Part shown: positions 10,030 through 19,020 of the stretch, piece by piece
Numbering within the stretch: the first letter of the stretch is position 1
How the letters are laid out: every line of letters starts with the position of its first letter
Source of the DNA: Photorhabdus thracensis
GTDB lineage: Bacteria; Pseudomonadota; Gammaproteobacteria; Enterobacterales; Enterobacteriaceae
Assembly (NCBI RefSeq): GCF_001010285.1
Contig: NZ_CP011104.1
Location: 930,001 to 994,000 of the forward strand
Reading direction: 5' to 3'
Length of the DNA stretch: 64,000 nt
Notes under the pieces: generated by a model
Told to the model about the DNA's origin: nothing
Databases searched by the model: none
Seen by the model: only the letters and a program-made list of their open reading frames with translations
Made by a program: the position numbers and the translations under genes

Positions 10030-10690
10030 AATTACACTTCGGCAATCAGGCCAGACTGCAAACATATTGGCGAAGCTTGGCGCGAATGGAGTTTATACCT
10101 CTCATCAATTGCTATGGAAATTGTTTACGGAAGACGTACAGCGTCAATTTCTATTCCGGCAAGAAATCGGAATAATGGGATTACCTGTATTCTATGCTTT
10201 ATCTAAAACATCACCCCAAACGCAGTCACCGTTATTTGATGTTGAAACGAAATCATTTTACCCTCTATTGCGCGAGGGACAGCGTTTAGCTTTCAAATTA
10301 CGTGTTAATCCAACAATCTGTGTTACCGATCCTTCTGGAAAACGCCGGCGTCATGATGTCTTAATGCATGCCAAGTTTCAGGCAAGACGGCAAGGTGAAA
10401 CTGAACAGGGAAAAATAAAGACCCTGATGGAAGATGCTGCCCGTAATTGGCTCCTGGATAATCGTCGTATGCAGCAATGGGGTATTCAGTTTGATGATTT
10501 ACTGAATATTGAAGGTTATACTCAGCATCGAAGCGTAAAAAGGAAGGGACAAAAAATCCAATTCTCCAGTGTCGATTTCCAGGGACTTCTGACGATTACC
10601 AATGGTGATTTATTCTTGGCACAATATACAAAAGGTTTTGGTCGATCTAAAGCTATGGGATGCGGATTGATGTTAATCAGAACAGTATAA
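10016..10690 (+). CDS. casE: CasE (Cas6e), crRNA-processing endonuclease
   Basis: 224 residues from ATG 10016 (GAGGAGG just upstream). It begins MYLSKITLRQSG as in Cas6e. A histidine at position 30 (YTSHQLLWKLF) matches the conserved catalytic histidine near position 26 of characterised Cas6e enzymes. The C-terminal glycine-rich loop GFGRSKAMGCGLMLI of the RAMP fold is present. It cuts each repeat at the base of its hairpin. This matters because the repeats in the array below are degenerate, several with G-U wobbles or mismatches in the stem. The stop TAA overlaps the ATG of a truncated cas1. Confidence 0.95.
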   Translation: MYLSKITLRQSGQTANILAKLGANGVYTSHQLLWKLFTEDVQRQFLFRQEIGIMGLPVFYALSKTSPQTQSPLFDVETKSFYPLLREGQRLAFKLRVNPTICVTDPSGKRRRHDVLMHAKFQARRQGETEQGKIKTLMEDAARNWLLDNRRMQQWGIQFDDLLNIEGYTQHRSVKRKGQKIQFSSVDFQGLLTITNGDLFLAQYTKGFGRSKAMGCGLMLIRTV

Positions 10691-10806
10691 TGGCACTGAC
10701 TTCATTTAAATTTATTTCTGTTGGGGATCGTAATATAATCGCCTTCAGGGTATTGATTGTTGAAGATGGCTTATTTGTGTTATTAGATGTTCGCGTTATG
10801 TTTTGA
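10690..10806 (+). pseudogene. cas1: cas1 remnant (N-terminal 38 codons)
   Basis: A 38-codon frame starts at the ATG overlapping the casE stop (TAATG), exactly where cas1 belongs in a type I-E operon. Its sequence, ISVGDRNIIAF then EDGLFVLLD, lines up by eye with the start of Cas1e (IPLKDRxSMIF...IDVxDGAFVLID), allowing a two-residue gap. It then stops at TGA 10804-10806. The remaining ~260 residues of Cas1, including the catalytic Glu/His/Asp, are absent, and no cas2 is found before the array. The locus therefore appears unable to acquire spacers by itself. The assignment is inference from a short match plus position. Confidence 0.7.
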
Positions 10807-10910
10807 AAGCAGAGTAAAAGGCGAGATTACTAACTAATGTATTCGTACCGCGATATTCTATTGCGTTGGGTGCAGTCACTACTCTAAAAAGTATTGATAA
10901 AATAATTACT
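10807..10910 (+). promoter_or_regulatory. putative CRISPR leader
   Basis: About 100 bp between the cas1 stub and the first repeat. The last 40 bases are AT-rich (AAAGTATTGATAAAATAATT), as in I-E leaders, which carry the array promoter and the IHF-dependent integration site. I cannot identify a clear IHF site. Part of the stretch may be degraded cas1/cas2 sequence. Confidence 0.45.
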
Positions 10911-11725
10911 GTGTTCCTCACATCTGTGGGGATAAACCCGAATTTTGGTAGGCATTTGAACCAGGAACAATATGTTTCCTTTGCTTCATCGGATAAAACG
11001 CTATAATTAACCAATAAGAGGCCGTGTTGGTGAATGTTCCTTGTGCCTACGGGGATGAACCAAACTCGATAAATCTTATCAATGAGCGAATTTACATGTT
11101 CCCTGTACTGACGGGGATAAACCGCGTCATGAGTGATGCTTTAGTAAATTTACTAAATGTTCCCTGTAATTACGGGGATGAACCTAGCAGTGCTCCTAAT
11201 AGGATAAAGCCAGGAATGAGTTCCCTGTACCATCGGGGATAAACCCGAAGTAACACAGGGACGTAATTAGCGGTAATCGGTGTTTCTTCTGTCTGCGGGA
11301 GAATGTTATGTTAAAAGCAGTTAAGTAAAGTATTCCCCGTGTACGGGGATGAACCGAACTGATACTGTTGTATATCTGGTTTGAAAAAATGTTCCCTGTA
11401 CTTACTGGGATAAACCGAACAGTTAGCGATTAAGTGAGCGGAAACATACGTGTTCCCTGTTTATATGGGGATAAACCGCTAAATACAGAATCATCTTCGT
11501 CTGTTATAACTGTGTTCCCCGTAACTTGAGGGGATGGACCGTCATCGGGGAGGAAAATTCCCGCAATAGTACCAGAATTCCTCGTGTCTACGGGGATTAA
11601 CCTGATTCAGGTTTTGTGGTGGTAGCAGAGTAAAAAGGTTCCCCGTGCTTACGGGGATAAACCGATAATAGAAAAGAGTTAGATAATGAATATGAAGTAT
11701 TCCCTGTGCTTACGGGGATAGAGTG
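10911..11725 (+). CRISPR. degenerate type I-E CRISPR array, 14 repeats
   Basis: Repeats of 27-30 nt start at 10911, 10972, 11034, 11096, 11157, 11218, 11280, 11330, 11389, 11450, 11512, 11575, 11636 and 11697. The period is 61-63 bp, giving 32-33-nt spacers normal for I-E. The best repeat (11636-11664) has the core ACGGGGATAAACCG and pairs with CCCCGT to form the usual hairpin. No two repeats are identical. Common variants are CCCTG for CCCCG (wobble kept in the stem) and AT or GA for the leading GT. The repeat at 11280 is badly decayed, that at 11330 has lost two bases, and the spacer between them is only about 21 nt. That at 11512 has one extra base. This looks like an array that stopped acquiring spacers long ago. 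Confidence 0.92.
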
Positions 11726-12245
11726 GTTGTATGTTGTTCATTAAACGTCTGCAAATAATCCACACTGGTCAGGTTGCTAATGTCATCGCCGTTTTCTAAA
11801 CGCACTTTCAACCAATTAATAATCCGTTCTACTAACCGCTCCTCTGATTCATTCAGTTTTTTAGCTAATTCACCGTGATCTTCCTATAAATCACAACTGA
11901 TCATAAAGGCTTTCCCTTGCAGGGCGTAATCGGAATGAAGCCAGGCATACGATAAATGACTATCCAGGACGAAAGGCCGTTCATTCCCACCTTGACCGTA
12001 ATTCTCAGGGCGGTAATAAATCTGTGGCTCAGGTGCGTCGATCATTAATTCACTCACCGGCGTTAGAAATCCCGACCAATCGCTGACAATCATTGCCGGT
12101 AATAACTGACTGAGAATACGCGTATCCATACTGCGCAAGAGTACCTGCTTCTCCTGTAATATCACCTGCTGACGTGAACGCCAGTGATTAAGCTGTGTTG
12201 CCCATAAATCCTCACTGCGGTAAGCCCAGCTCCAACTGTTATCGC
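11726..12245 (-). pseudogene. T6SS-island gene fragment with internal stop
   Basis: Reading leftward from 12245 the frame runs SKTLSDNSWSWAYRSEDLW through LLPAMIVSDWSGFLTPVSEL and YYRPENYGQGGNERPFVLD to a TAG near 11884. It then continues in the same frame (EDHGELAKKLNESEERLVER, then VRLENGDDISNLTSVDYLQ) to the edge of the last CRISPR repeat. The family is not recognised; the context is a type VI secretion island. There is no start of its own, because the 5' end joins a chimeric gene at 12246. I read it as the 3' part of a larger broken gene. The right-hand end of the CRISPR array abuts it directly. Confidence 0.55.
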
Positions 12246-12764
12246 TCAGGGTTTTACTATATGCCAGTAGGTATCATGCTGAATGTGGGCGGTCAGATCT
12301 CTCTGCTGATTTAACGGATGGACCTGATAGCCTTTTGGCTCCGGGTTCGGGAAATGATAGGGAGGTGGAATATCTTTGGGATCCCATTCCTTAATCACCG
12401 GCAACCCATCACTAATCTGCCCGATAGTCACATAGCAATATTGATGACCTTCCGCTTCTGCTTTTGGCTTCACCACCGAAGCCTCTTCACCGCGGATTTC
12501 CCGCAACGGGCGCTGTTCCATCTCGTCAGCCAGCGATTGAGCAGCGATATACAGTGTTACCGGATGGGGTAACAGCGTCTCTTCTCTAAGCACACCGAAA
12601 CCATCGGTTACCCCCTGGCGCACATAACCTGGGGTTCCGTGACTGATAAGACGATAAGACTGGTTGACCAGCAGCTTATCCTGTTCATCCACCAACTGAA
12701 ATTCTACCCAGTTTTTTAAAAACCGCTTACAATCGAAACACAAACGCGGATCTGATATACCCAT
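12246..12764 (-). CDS. chimeric T6SS effector N-domain fused to a VgrG tail scrap
   Basis: 172 residues from ATG 12764 (AAGGAAATAAAA upstream). Residues 1-150 closely resemble the N-terminus of the lipase effector at 15841-17757: both have KNWVEFQL.DE, GVTD..G..RE, LADEMEQRPLREIRGE and VTIGQISDGLPVI. After residue ~152 it switches to [15 protein letters not shown], which is VgrG C-terminal sequence found also at 13604-13649, and then stops. The protein lacks the lipase domain. It is most likely the scar of a recombination between effector and vgrG copies, although the frame is open and could be expressed. Confidence 0.6.
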   Translation of the reverse strand: MGISDPRLCFDCKRFLKNWVEFQLVDEQDKLLVNQSYRLISHGTPGYVRQGVTDGFGVLREETLLPHPVTLYIAAQSLADEMEQRPLREIRGEEASVVKPKAEAEGHQYCYVTIGQISDGLPVIKEWDPKDIPPPYHFPNPEPKGYQVHPLNQQRDLTAHIQHDTYWHIVKP

Positions 12765-12779
12765 TGGTTTTATTTCCTT

Positions 12780-13304
12780 CTGTTAACATGAATACAGCCC
12801 AGACATATCGCGATGAAAATCCCATAAGACTTTGCCATTTAAAACTGACGAATACTCATATCAAGTAAATAAAGTGAATATCTCATTACCGATCGTGAAA
12901 TATATCCCACACAAGCAGCTGGATAGGTGGAAAGCAAAAGAAACAAACACCAATCAGTTAATCCCTGTTGATAACGACAAAGGTATCTGATGATATTCTT
13001 TCATATCGGCAACATAATAAAGTTTAGACAAAAATTATTAAATCATCATCAGAGTGCAAGAACTTTTTTGAAAATTTACAAAAATAAATTGATAACAATG
13101 CGCTATAAATATAAAAAGGATTCAGGTTTATATTTAGCGAAGAACAGATATCTTTAAATCGACCAACTGATCAGAAAAACAATCTATATAAACAAAAAAG
13201 TCTCTAATTCACCCATCTTTCACCAAATTATCATCATGACAATATCAAACTCAACATATTGATCATTAATCGATAATATACTCACCCTACCGTCTGTTAT
13301 GATT
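12780..13304. other. non-coding upstream region, diverged copy of 19110-19470
   Basis: About 520 bp of mostly AT-rich DNA with no gene. On the minus strand at about 12788-12840 a tail ending KVLWDFHRDMSGLY resembles the tail EVLWDFQEMMFGLRPYI before the lipase gene (17783-17840). The part from about 12940 to 13270 resembles 19110-19470 in order and sequence (for example AAATTTACAAAAATA in both, then TCAGAAAAA.AATC, then CTAATTCA). It looks like the duplicated promoter region of a T6SS module. Confidence 0.5.
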
Positions 13305-13416
13305 TATACCCTTCATCTTTCAAGTTGCTGCTTTGTTGGCTGCGTTCACTTACCCCAGTCACAGAGTTATCTATGCTCCTGGGGAGGCGTTCACTTGCCG
13401 CCTAGCTGCAACTTTT
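13305..13416. repeat. palindromic dispersed repeat, truncated copy
   Basis: It begins TATACCCTTCATCTTTCAAG and runs through GTTGCTGCTTTGTTGGCTGC and CTCCTGGGG to GCAACTT at 13408-13414, where it breaks into vgrG sequence instead of the expected end ..GAAATCTATTGGGTATA. The complete short relative is at 20083-20165 and a half copy at 36855-36878. The element marks the exact truncation point of the vgrG fragment. Confidence 0.75.
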
Positions 13417-14257
13417 CAGGTGCGTTTCCTGACCGCTTTCAGCGACTAACGCTTCCCCGGTCTGTAAATGCTGACTGCCGGTGATACGGTGCGATACATC
13501 CCCCTCGGTACTGTATTTACCGGAGCCGGCGATTTTCCGGTGGTCATCAGCGCGGATTTCACTGTAACGGTTATTATCGATCCGCTGTTTATGGTCGTGT
13601 TTAATATGCCAGTAGGTATCATGCTGAATATGGGCGGTCAGATCTTTCTGTCCGTGCAGGTAAATCTCTTCCTGGTCTTTGGCATCCTCAAACCGCAATT
13701 CGTTAAAACCGTCACCTTTGTGGGTCCGGGTTTTAAACGTGGTGCGGGTTTTCTCGGCGGGTAAATTCAGCGGTGGCCCGGTTTAAACCGTTGTAGGTGC
13801 AACCGGTGACAATCGGCCGATCAATATCGCCGTTCAGATAGGAGACGATCACTTCCTGACCGATACGAGGAACCGCCATAAAACCGTAACCGCTGCCATT
13901 CCAACCCTGTGCGAACCGTACCCAACAAGACGCGTTTTCATCGGCTTTATTATAACGATCCCAGTGAAAATGGACGCGAATACAACCGTCTTTGTTGACA
14001 TAAATCTCTTCCCCTGCCGGGCCCACCACGGTTGCCACTTCATCACCATCTGCCAGTGGCTTGTAGCGATACAGCGCTCGCCAGTCCTTATAACCGGAAA
14101 TAAAACTGAATTCGTTATGCAGATAACTTCCTGATCCGCCACGGGTTTCTTCCAGTGCCTGCGGACATTTGCCGTAATGATGAATGGTCACGATTTGCCA
14201 GCGGGTGTTCATGGCATCAATCGGATGCTCGTTGAGGTCAAAGATTTTACCGGGCAT
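13417..14257 (-). pseudogene. vgrG: vgrG fragment, frameshifted and truncated at both ends
   Basis: From 14257 the frame reads IFDLNEHPIDAMNTRWQIV, then the gp5/OB-fold core VVGPAGEEIYVNKDGCIRVHFHWDR...CWVRFAQGWNGSGYGFMAVPRIGQEVIVSYLNGDIDRPIVTG (given here in pieces), all typical of VgrG, the puncturing tip of the type VI secretion system. One extra G near 13775 shifts the frame. The continuation ([40 protein letters not shown]-like) is read in another frame down to 13417, where it ends in the dispersed repeat. The gp27-like N-terminal half (about 300 residues) is missing, replaced by the immunity-gene copy. Not functional as it stands. Confidence 0.85.
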
Positions 14258-14989
14258 CAGCTATTATTCCAATCAATGCTTCCATCCGGGTATTCAACCC
14301 TCGCAGGTGCTTTACCCGACGGGATAATCACTTTCGGCATCTTAGTCTCATCCAGTTTAGGCTTATAGATAATTTTCCATTCCGCTCCTGGAGTTAACAT
14401 CAATCTAAATGGACGCATTGGTTTCTCACCTCGCAAGTAGAGTCTTTTGGGAAATTTGTTAACCATTTCCAAAATAGGGTAAATAACCGGGTGGTAATCT
14501 ATAACATTCAATGTTGCAGTTTCGTCAAGATATATCTGGGCCGCATCGTTAATAAATGCCGTTAAACCGGTCCCTTCAGCGCCTTCATCCTGAACCGCAT
14601 CTTTTACCAAGCGGGTGACATCGGTATAACCGACTGTTACAAAGGCTTGATTGATTTTCCATTTGCACCAGCCCCCACCATTAAAGGGTAACTTTGCCTG
14701 AAAATAACCGGTTTGTGGATCAGCTTTTACATCCAGACTTAAAACATGGTAAGTCGGTACCTTTATAAGGTGACATATCAGAATGAAACTGATATCTAAG
14801 ACAATCTTTTGATATATACTGCGCGGACACATACGGTTTGGTATATTTCGGCGCTACGCCTTCCACGGTAATTAACGGCCCCTTTCCGACAGATGAAAAA
14901 GGAAAAAGCCAGTTAAAAAAGGTATCGCCCAACGCCCAGTAAATAAAATAGAGAAATAATAAGAGCAACGTTATTTTCAATATTTTCAT
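14257..14989 (-). pseudogene. second copy of the lipase immunity gene, frameshifted
   Basis: It starts at ATG 14989 with the same membrane anchor as its neighbour (MKILKITLLLLFLYFIYWAL). The two copies agree closely up to DMSPYK. There one extra T in the run near 14763 (ACCTTTATAAGG here, ACCTTATAAGG in the intact copy) shifts the frame. The rest (VPTYHVLSLDVKADPQTGYF to DETKMPKVIIPSG) continues in a second frame to a stop at 14257, which overlaps the vgrG fragment. The repeat of an immunity gene next to an effector is known for type VI lipases. This copy is broken. Confidence 0.75.
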
Positions 14990-15094
14990 ACTAACGGATT
15001 CCTTTAGAATACAGTGTTCTCGTGTTGGCATTTAAGCAAACTGGTGATATGACTTTAGAAACATGGCTTTATTTTCCAGACTCCTCTGATAGCG

Positions 15095-15844
15095 TTACTT
15101 CATATACATATACCGAAAATCGACTATTCGAGTATCGTTATCAATCTTTCCACCAGGATATTCAACCCACTCACTTCCATTAGTCACAGTCACCTTCGCC
15201 ATTTTGGTTTCATCCAGTCTGGGCTTAAAGGTAATTTTCCACTCGGCTCCTGGAGTTAATTTCAGCCGAAAGGAATGCGTATTTGATACTTCACCCTGTA
15301 AGGATACTCTTTTAGGCAATCTTTCAACCATCTCTAAAACAGGGTAAATGATGGGGCTAAAATCAATAGTATTTAATGCCGCGGTTTCACTAATATTCGT
15401 CTGGGCAGCATCGTTAATAAATGCAGTGAAACCCGTTCCTCCATAGGGCACCGCATCTTTCACCAGATGGTGGACATCGGCATACCCCACTGCCACAGAA
15501 GCTTGATTGATTTTCCATTTACACCAGCCCCCGCCACTAAAAGGTAATTTCGCCTGAAAATAACCGGTTTGTGGGTCTGCCTTCACATCCAGGCGCAATC
15601 CGTTATAAGTTGGCACCTTATAAGGCGACATACCTGCATCAAACTGATATCTAAGACAATCTTTTGAGATATACTGCGCATATACATAGGGTTTGGTATA
15701 TTTCGGCGCGACGCCCTCCACGGTAATTGACGGCCCCTTTCCGGCAGATGAAAAGGGAAAAAGCCAGTTAAAAAAGGTATCGCCTAACGCCCAGTAAATA
15801 AAATAGAGAAATAATAAGAGCAACGTTATTTTCAATATTTTCAT
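15095..15844 (-). CDS. putative immunity protein to the adjacent T6SS lipase
   Basis: 249 residues. Residues 3-25 form one uncleaved hydrophobic anchor and the rest is soluble, with no second membrane segment, suggesting a periplasm-facing protein held in the inner membrane. Its ATG overlaps the lipase stop codon (ATGA, 15841-15844), so the two are translationally coupled. A related, frameshifted copy follows downstream. I do not recognise a named family. The immunity role is inferred from coupling to an exported lipase, the anchor topology and the tandem copy, as described for Tle/Tli pairs, whose immunity proteins act in the periplasm where the lipase is delivered. Confidence 0.6.
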   Translation of the reverse strand: MKILKITLLLLFLYFIYWALGDTFFNWLFPFSSAGKGPSITVEGVAPKYTKPYVYAQYISKDCLRYQFDAGMSPYKVPTYNGLRLDVKADPQTGYFQAKLPFSGGGWCKWKINQASVAVGYADVHHLVKDAVPYGGTGFTAFINDAAQTNISETAALNTIDFSPIIYPVLEMVERLPKRVSLQGEVSNTHSFRLKLTPGAEWKITFKPRLDETKMAKVTVTNGSEWVEYPGGKIDNDTRIVDFRYMYMK

Positions 15845-17757
15845 ACTGATAGTTCCTTCTTATCGCAGTAATGTTGTAAGGCCAGTGTGCCTTGTTCTTC
15901 CTGTTGGCTGACGGTCAGTGATTTTATTAACTGTTTGTCCATATCCAGAAAATAGAGATTACGATAGTAAATGTTGTCAGGGATAAGCATCTTATCATTA
16001 TCCATTGTCGCCTTAAATTGACGCTGACTGTCCTGATAGACCGTAATCTTATCCGGTTCGCATAACTCTCTGAGGCGCTTATCTATATAACCCGCATATT
16101 TATACGAGCTATGATTAGAAAAGCCAAATCCCCCTTTTAAATCAGCACCTCTGTTTTCAACAAACAGTTTGTCTTTTTCTTGTTGACTGAGCTGATTAAA
16201 CAACGCATTTTGCTGCTCACCGGCCAGAGAAAAATCCTTTTCTGTTTCCGGGTTTAAGTCAGGAATTAAATAGAGCTTGGTGGTGTTATTCAATACTTCT
16301 TCAGTCACACCCGTTATAAAGGGGATATTCCTGGCGGAAATCAGCCATTCCGGGCAACTGTTGGCTTGAAAAAAATGAACAACTTTACCATGATGCCAAT
16401 AGATTTCTTGACTGGCAGTCGCTTGTTTAATGGCTTTAACAATCGGTGACGGAGACACCAGTTTCATGATTTCCCACTCGTACCCCGCCGGCACCCAGTA
16501 ATGGAAAAAACCATTATCCATATCCTGCTCAAATGGCACAGCAGGAATGACGTCATCTTCATTAACATGACGATAGTGGATAATGGCAGACAATTCTTCT
16601 ACTGCACTATGGGTTAATGTTCTCGGCATCCCATAGCTGTAAAGACAAGGATTATATTCTTTCAGTTGTGCACTGTGCAGTAATGCCAATGCTCCTCCCA
16701 AGCTGTGGCCGCAAATAAATAACCGTTTGTTTTTCACCAACTCTAAGATATCACTGAATATTTCTTTGGTTGTCTCACTGGGGACTGTTAACCGTTCAAC
16801 CAAGTTGAATGCCTCCCAGAATCCTTTATGCACTTTGCCACTGTGAATAAACCCGCTGCACAGAGCTTTCTCATCGTCACAGCTCAAACTTAACGGCTGA
16901 AAGGTGATATCGGTCAGGTAATTATCCAGACTAATTGTACCCCGCCAGCTGACAAGAACATCACTGTTGCTGGCTACATAAAACAGTCGGGTATCACCCT
17001 GTTTATCTGCCGTTTTTGAATCAATAAACTCTACCCGGGAATAACGTTTACTGAACGGCACATCATAAACCACAGGCGTGGCCGATGCTTTTTCCACCTG
17101 ATAAGGCCGCTTCGAAACATCCACCATCTGCCGATTAAAAAAGTGAGTCACCGAGCCTTCAGTATCAACATCCCCGCCGGCATAAGCCAACACACTCATC
17201 AAACACTGGTTATACGCATTAACAATGGAATACTCTTTTTGATGATGTAGCTGCAAGACCCAAGCCCGAAACGGGCATATTTCCAGAACATGCCGACAGT
17301 TTAATTGGCGGGAATAAAACCCTTTAGGCTCCGGGTCTGGGAAATGATAGGGAGGCGGAATTTTTTTAGGGTCATTCCAATCCTCAATCACCGGCAACCC
17401 ATCACTAATCTGCCCGATAGTCACATAATGATATTGGTGGCCTTCGGCTTCTGCTTTGGGCTTCACCACCGACGCCGCTTCACCGCGTATTTCCCGCAAT
17501 GGCCGCTGTTCCATCTCATCGGCCAAGGGTTGGGCACCGATATACAGTGTTATCGGATGGGGTGGCATATCCTCTTCCCGGAATAATCCATTGCCATCGG
17601 TAACACCTTGACGTCCCATCAGAGGATTCTCCCAAACTTTCAAACGGTAAGGCATATTGATCAGGGGTTTCCCCTGTTCATCCATCAACTGAAATTCCAC
17701 CCAGTTTTTCAGAATTTTTCTACAGTCAATATGATCAAATGGGCCTAATTTGCTCAT
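15841..17757 (-). CDS. T6SS lipase effector (class 3 lipase fold)
   Basis: 638 residues from ATG 17757 (AAGGAAATC upstream). Residues 1-150 form a domain also found in the chimeric gene at 12246, probably the part that docks onto VgrG. From about residue 190 a lipase-3-like domain follows: YNQCLMSVLAYAGG, then FYVASNSDVLVSWRGT, and the nucleophile elbow GHSLGG near residue 350 within LFICGHSLGGALALLHSAQL. DVIPAVPFEQD may hold the acid, and the catalytic His is likely C-terminal. The expected role is attack on phospholipids of competing cells. No signal peptide is seen, as usual for T6SS cargo. It is coupled to an immunity gene but the surrounding secretion genes are broken, so delivery would need another T6SS. 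Confidence 0.8.
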   Translation of the reverse strand: MSKLGPFDHIDCRKILKNWVEFQLMDEQGKPLINMPYRLKVWENPLMGRQGVTDGNGLFREEDMPPHPITLYIGAQPLADEMEQRPLREIRGEAASVVKPKAEAEGHQYHYVTIGQISDGLPVIEDWNDPKKIPPPYHFPDPEPKGFYSRQLNCRHVLEICPFRAWVLQLHHQKEYSIVNAYNQCLMSVLAYAGGDVDTEGSVTHFFNRQMVDVSKRPYQVEKASATPVVYDVPFSKRYSRVEFIDSKTADKQGDTRLFYVASNSDVLVSWRGTISLDNYLTDITFQPLSLSCDDEKALCSGFIHSGKVHKGFWEAFNLVERLTVPSETTKEIFSDILELVKNKRLFICGHSLGGALALLHSAQLKEYNPCLYSYGMPRTLTHSAVEELSAIIHYRHVNEDDVIPAVPFEQDMDNGFFHYWVPAGYEWEIMKLVSPSPIVKAIKQATASQEIYWHHGKVVHFFQANSCPEWLISARNIPFITGVTEEVLNNTTKLYLIPDLNPETEKDFSLAGEQQNALFNQLSQQEKDKLFVENRGADLKGGFGFSNHSSYKYAGYIDKRLRELCEPDKITVYQDSQRQFKATMDNDKMLIPDNIYYRNLYFLDMDKQLIKSLTVSQQEEQGTLALQHYCDKKELSV

Positions 17758-17782
17758 CGATATGATTTCCTTCTTTATAACA

Positions 17783-18833
17783 TTATATATAGGGACGCAG
17801 TCCGAACATCATCTCTTGAAAGTCCCACAAGACTTCTCCCGTCTGACCATAATCACCTTCATCATCAAAAAAGCGCCCATGCTGATGAAAACTGTCAGCA
17901 GGCATGTCACCACCAGGCTGAACTGATACATCTCCCCCTGATTGGCAAAACAATCCGGGTTCAGGGTCAGGATAAGCTGGTGACCCCGCACAGGAACCCC
18001 TTTGTCGAGGCGATCTATCGGAATGTTATCCAGTCGGACGATACCGTTAATATGCTCCTGAATGCGTCGGCTTTAATGAGATTTCATAACGGCTGATGCC
18101 GTTGTTTATCGGGATGGCCGCACTGGTCATCTGCTCCAGTTGTCTGACCGGCACGCAATCCAACAAAAAGGTTTGGGCAATATCAGTCAGTTCCAGACTG
18201 CCTTTAAACCGCAAAATCAGCTCGAATGTCCGGTCATCATTCAACCTCACCAACGGACGTTCATTCTTGATATTAATCGTCACAAAATCACGCACATGAG
18301 GCATATAGTAATATTCCATCATCAGTTGCAGAATGGAAAACGGCAGGGTTTTCTTGGTCGGAAGAATGTCAACCCGCCGCTCTGTCCCCCACAAGGCCGG
18401 TACCGGGTAGCCGCCATCAAGCGTGATAGCTTTATCCTGCGTCCGTAACTGGATATCACAGAGATGAACATCAAGCCACAAAGCTAATTTCGCCGGCAAA
18501 AACCGACGTCCCCGCCGGCAGCGTTGTCGCCCCCAGGTGATTCCCTTCTTGCGGTGAAAATTGAACGAGACTCGTCGGCAGTAACGGACGCAACGCTTGT
18601 GGCCAAATATGCGTCAACATATTTAGCGTCACCTCAGGAAAATCATCCTCAATTTTGTAGCGAAGACGGGAAGCTAACAGGGCATAGACCTGTATTGCTC
18701 GTTCAGCATCCGGATCACCCGCCCCTTCGGATAAAAAAACCAGCCAGATGAGGGTGTTCCTTTACGGCTTCCTGCGCCAATTGTCGCATATAGTTGAGCT
18801 CTTGCAGGAGCAGTGATTCTCTTTTATTCATTA
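17783..18833 (-). pseudogene. tssF: tssF-like baseplate gene, several frameshifts
   Basis: From ATG 18833: MNKRESLLLQELNYMRQLAQ, then an extra T in a T7 run (plus-strand A run near 18730) shifts the frame. Allowing for it, GAGDPDAERAIQVYALLASR, IEDDFPEVTLNMLTHIWPQ and LPAGTSVFAG follow, the N-terminal pattern of TssF. A new frame gives LWLDVHLCDIQLRT, then ILQLMMEYYYMPHVRDF and FLLDCVPVRQLEQM, again TssF-like. Another shift near 18056 leads to RRIQEHINGIVRLDN and RGHQLILTLNPDCFANQGE. The total is about 350 codons against roughly 600 in working TssF, so material is lost as well. It ends ...WDFQEMMFGLRPYI. A baseplate component relic. Confidence 0.7.
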
Positions 18834-18848
18834 CATCTGCCCTATGAG

Positions 18849-19020
18849 ATTTTTACCTGAAAAAGTGACTGTGACGCGATCAACGTGGCGCCACAAGAGG
18901 TTTTCATGCCCTCCAGCGCGAGCCCCTGTTGATGGGTCCCACTCGCAGTCGAAGCGCCCTCAGCAATGGTTTGATCCCCCACCGGGAATTGAAATAATTG
19001 ATCCCACCACCCTAAAAATA
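18849..19020 (-). pseudogene. PAAR-like spike protein remnant
   Basis: The minus strand reads GDQTIAEGASTASGTHQQG then LALEGMKTSCGATLIASQSL and stops just before the tssF-like start. The CGATLI.S ending after an EG/G-T-H segment resembles the C-terminal half of PAAR-repeat proteins, which sharpen the VgrG spike. No start or N-terminal half is seen. The assignment is tentative and leans on the T6SS surroundings. Confidence 0.4.

Noticed and set aside
10911-11725. Self-targeting spacers against genes in this window
   Set aside because: I compared spacers by eye with the genes here and saw no matching stretch; a proper search was not possible.
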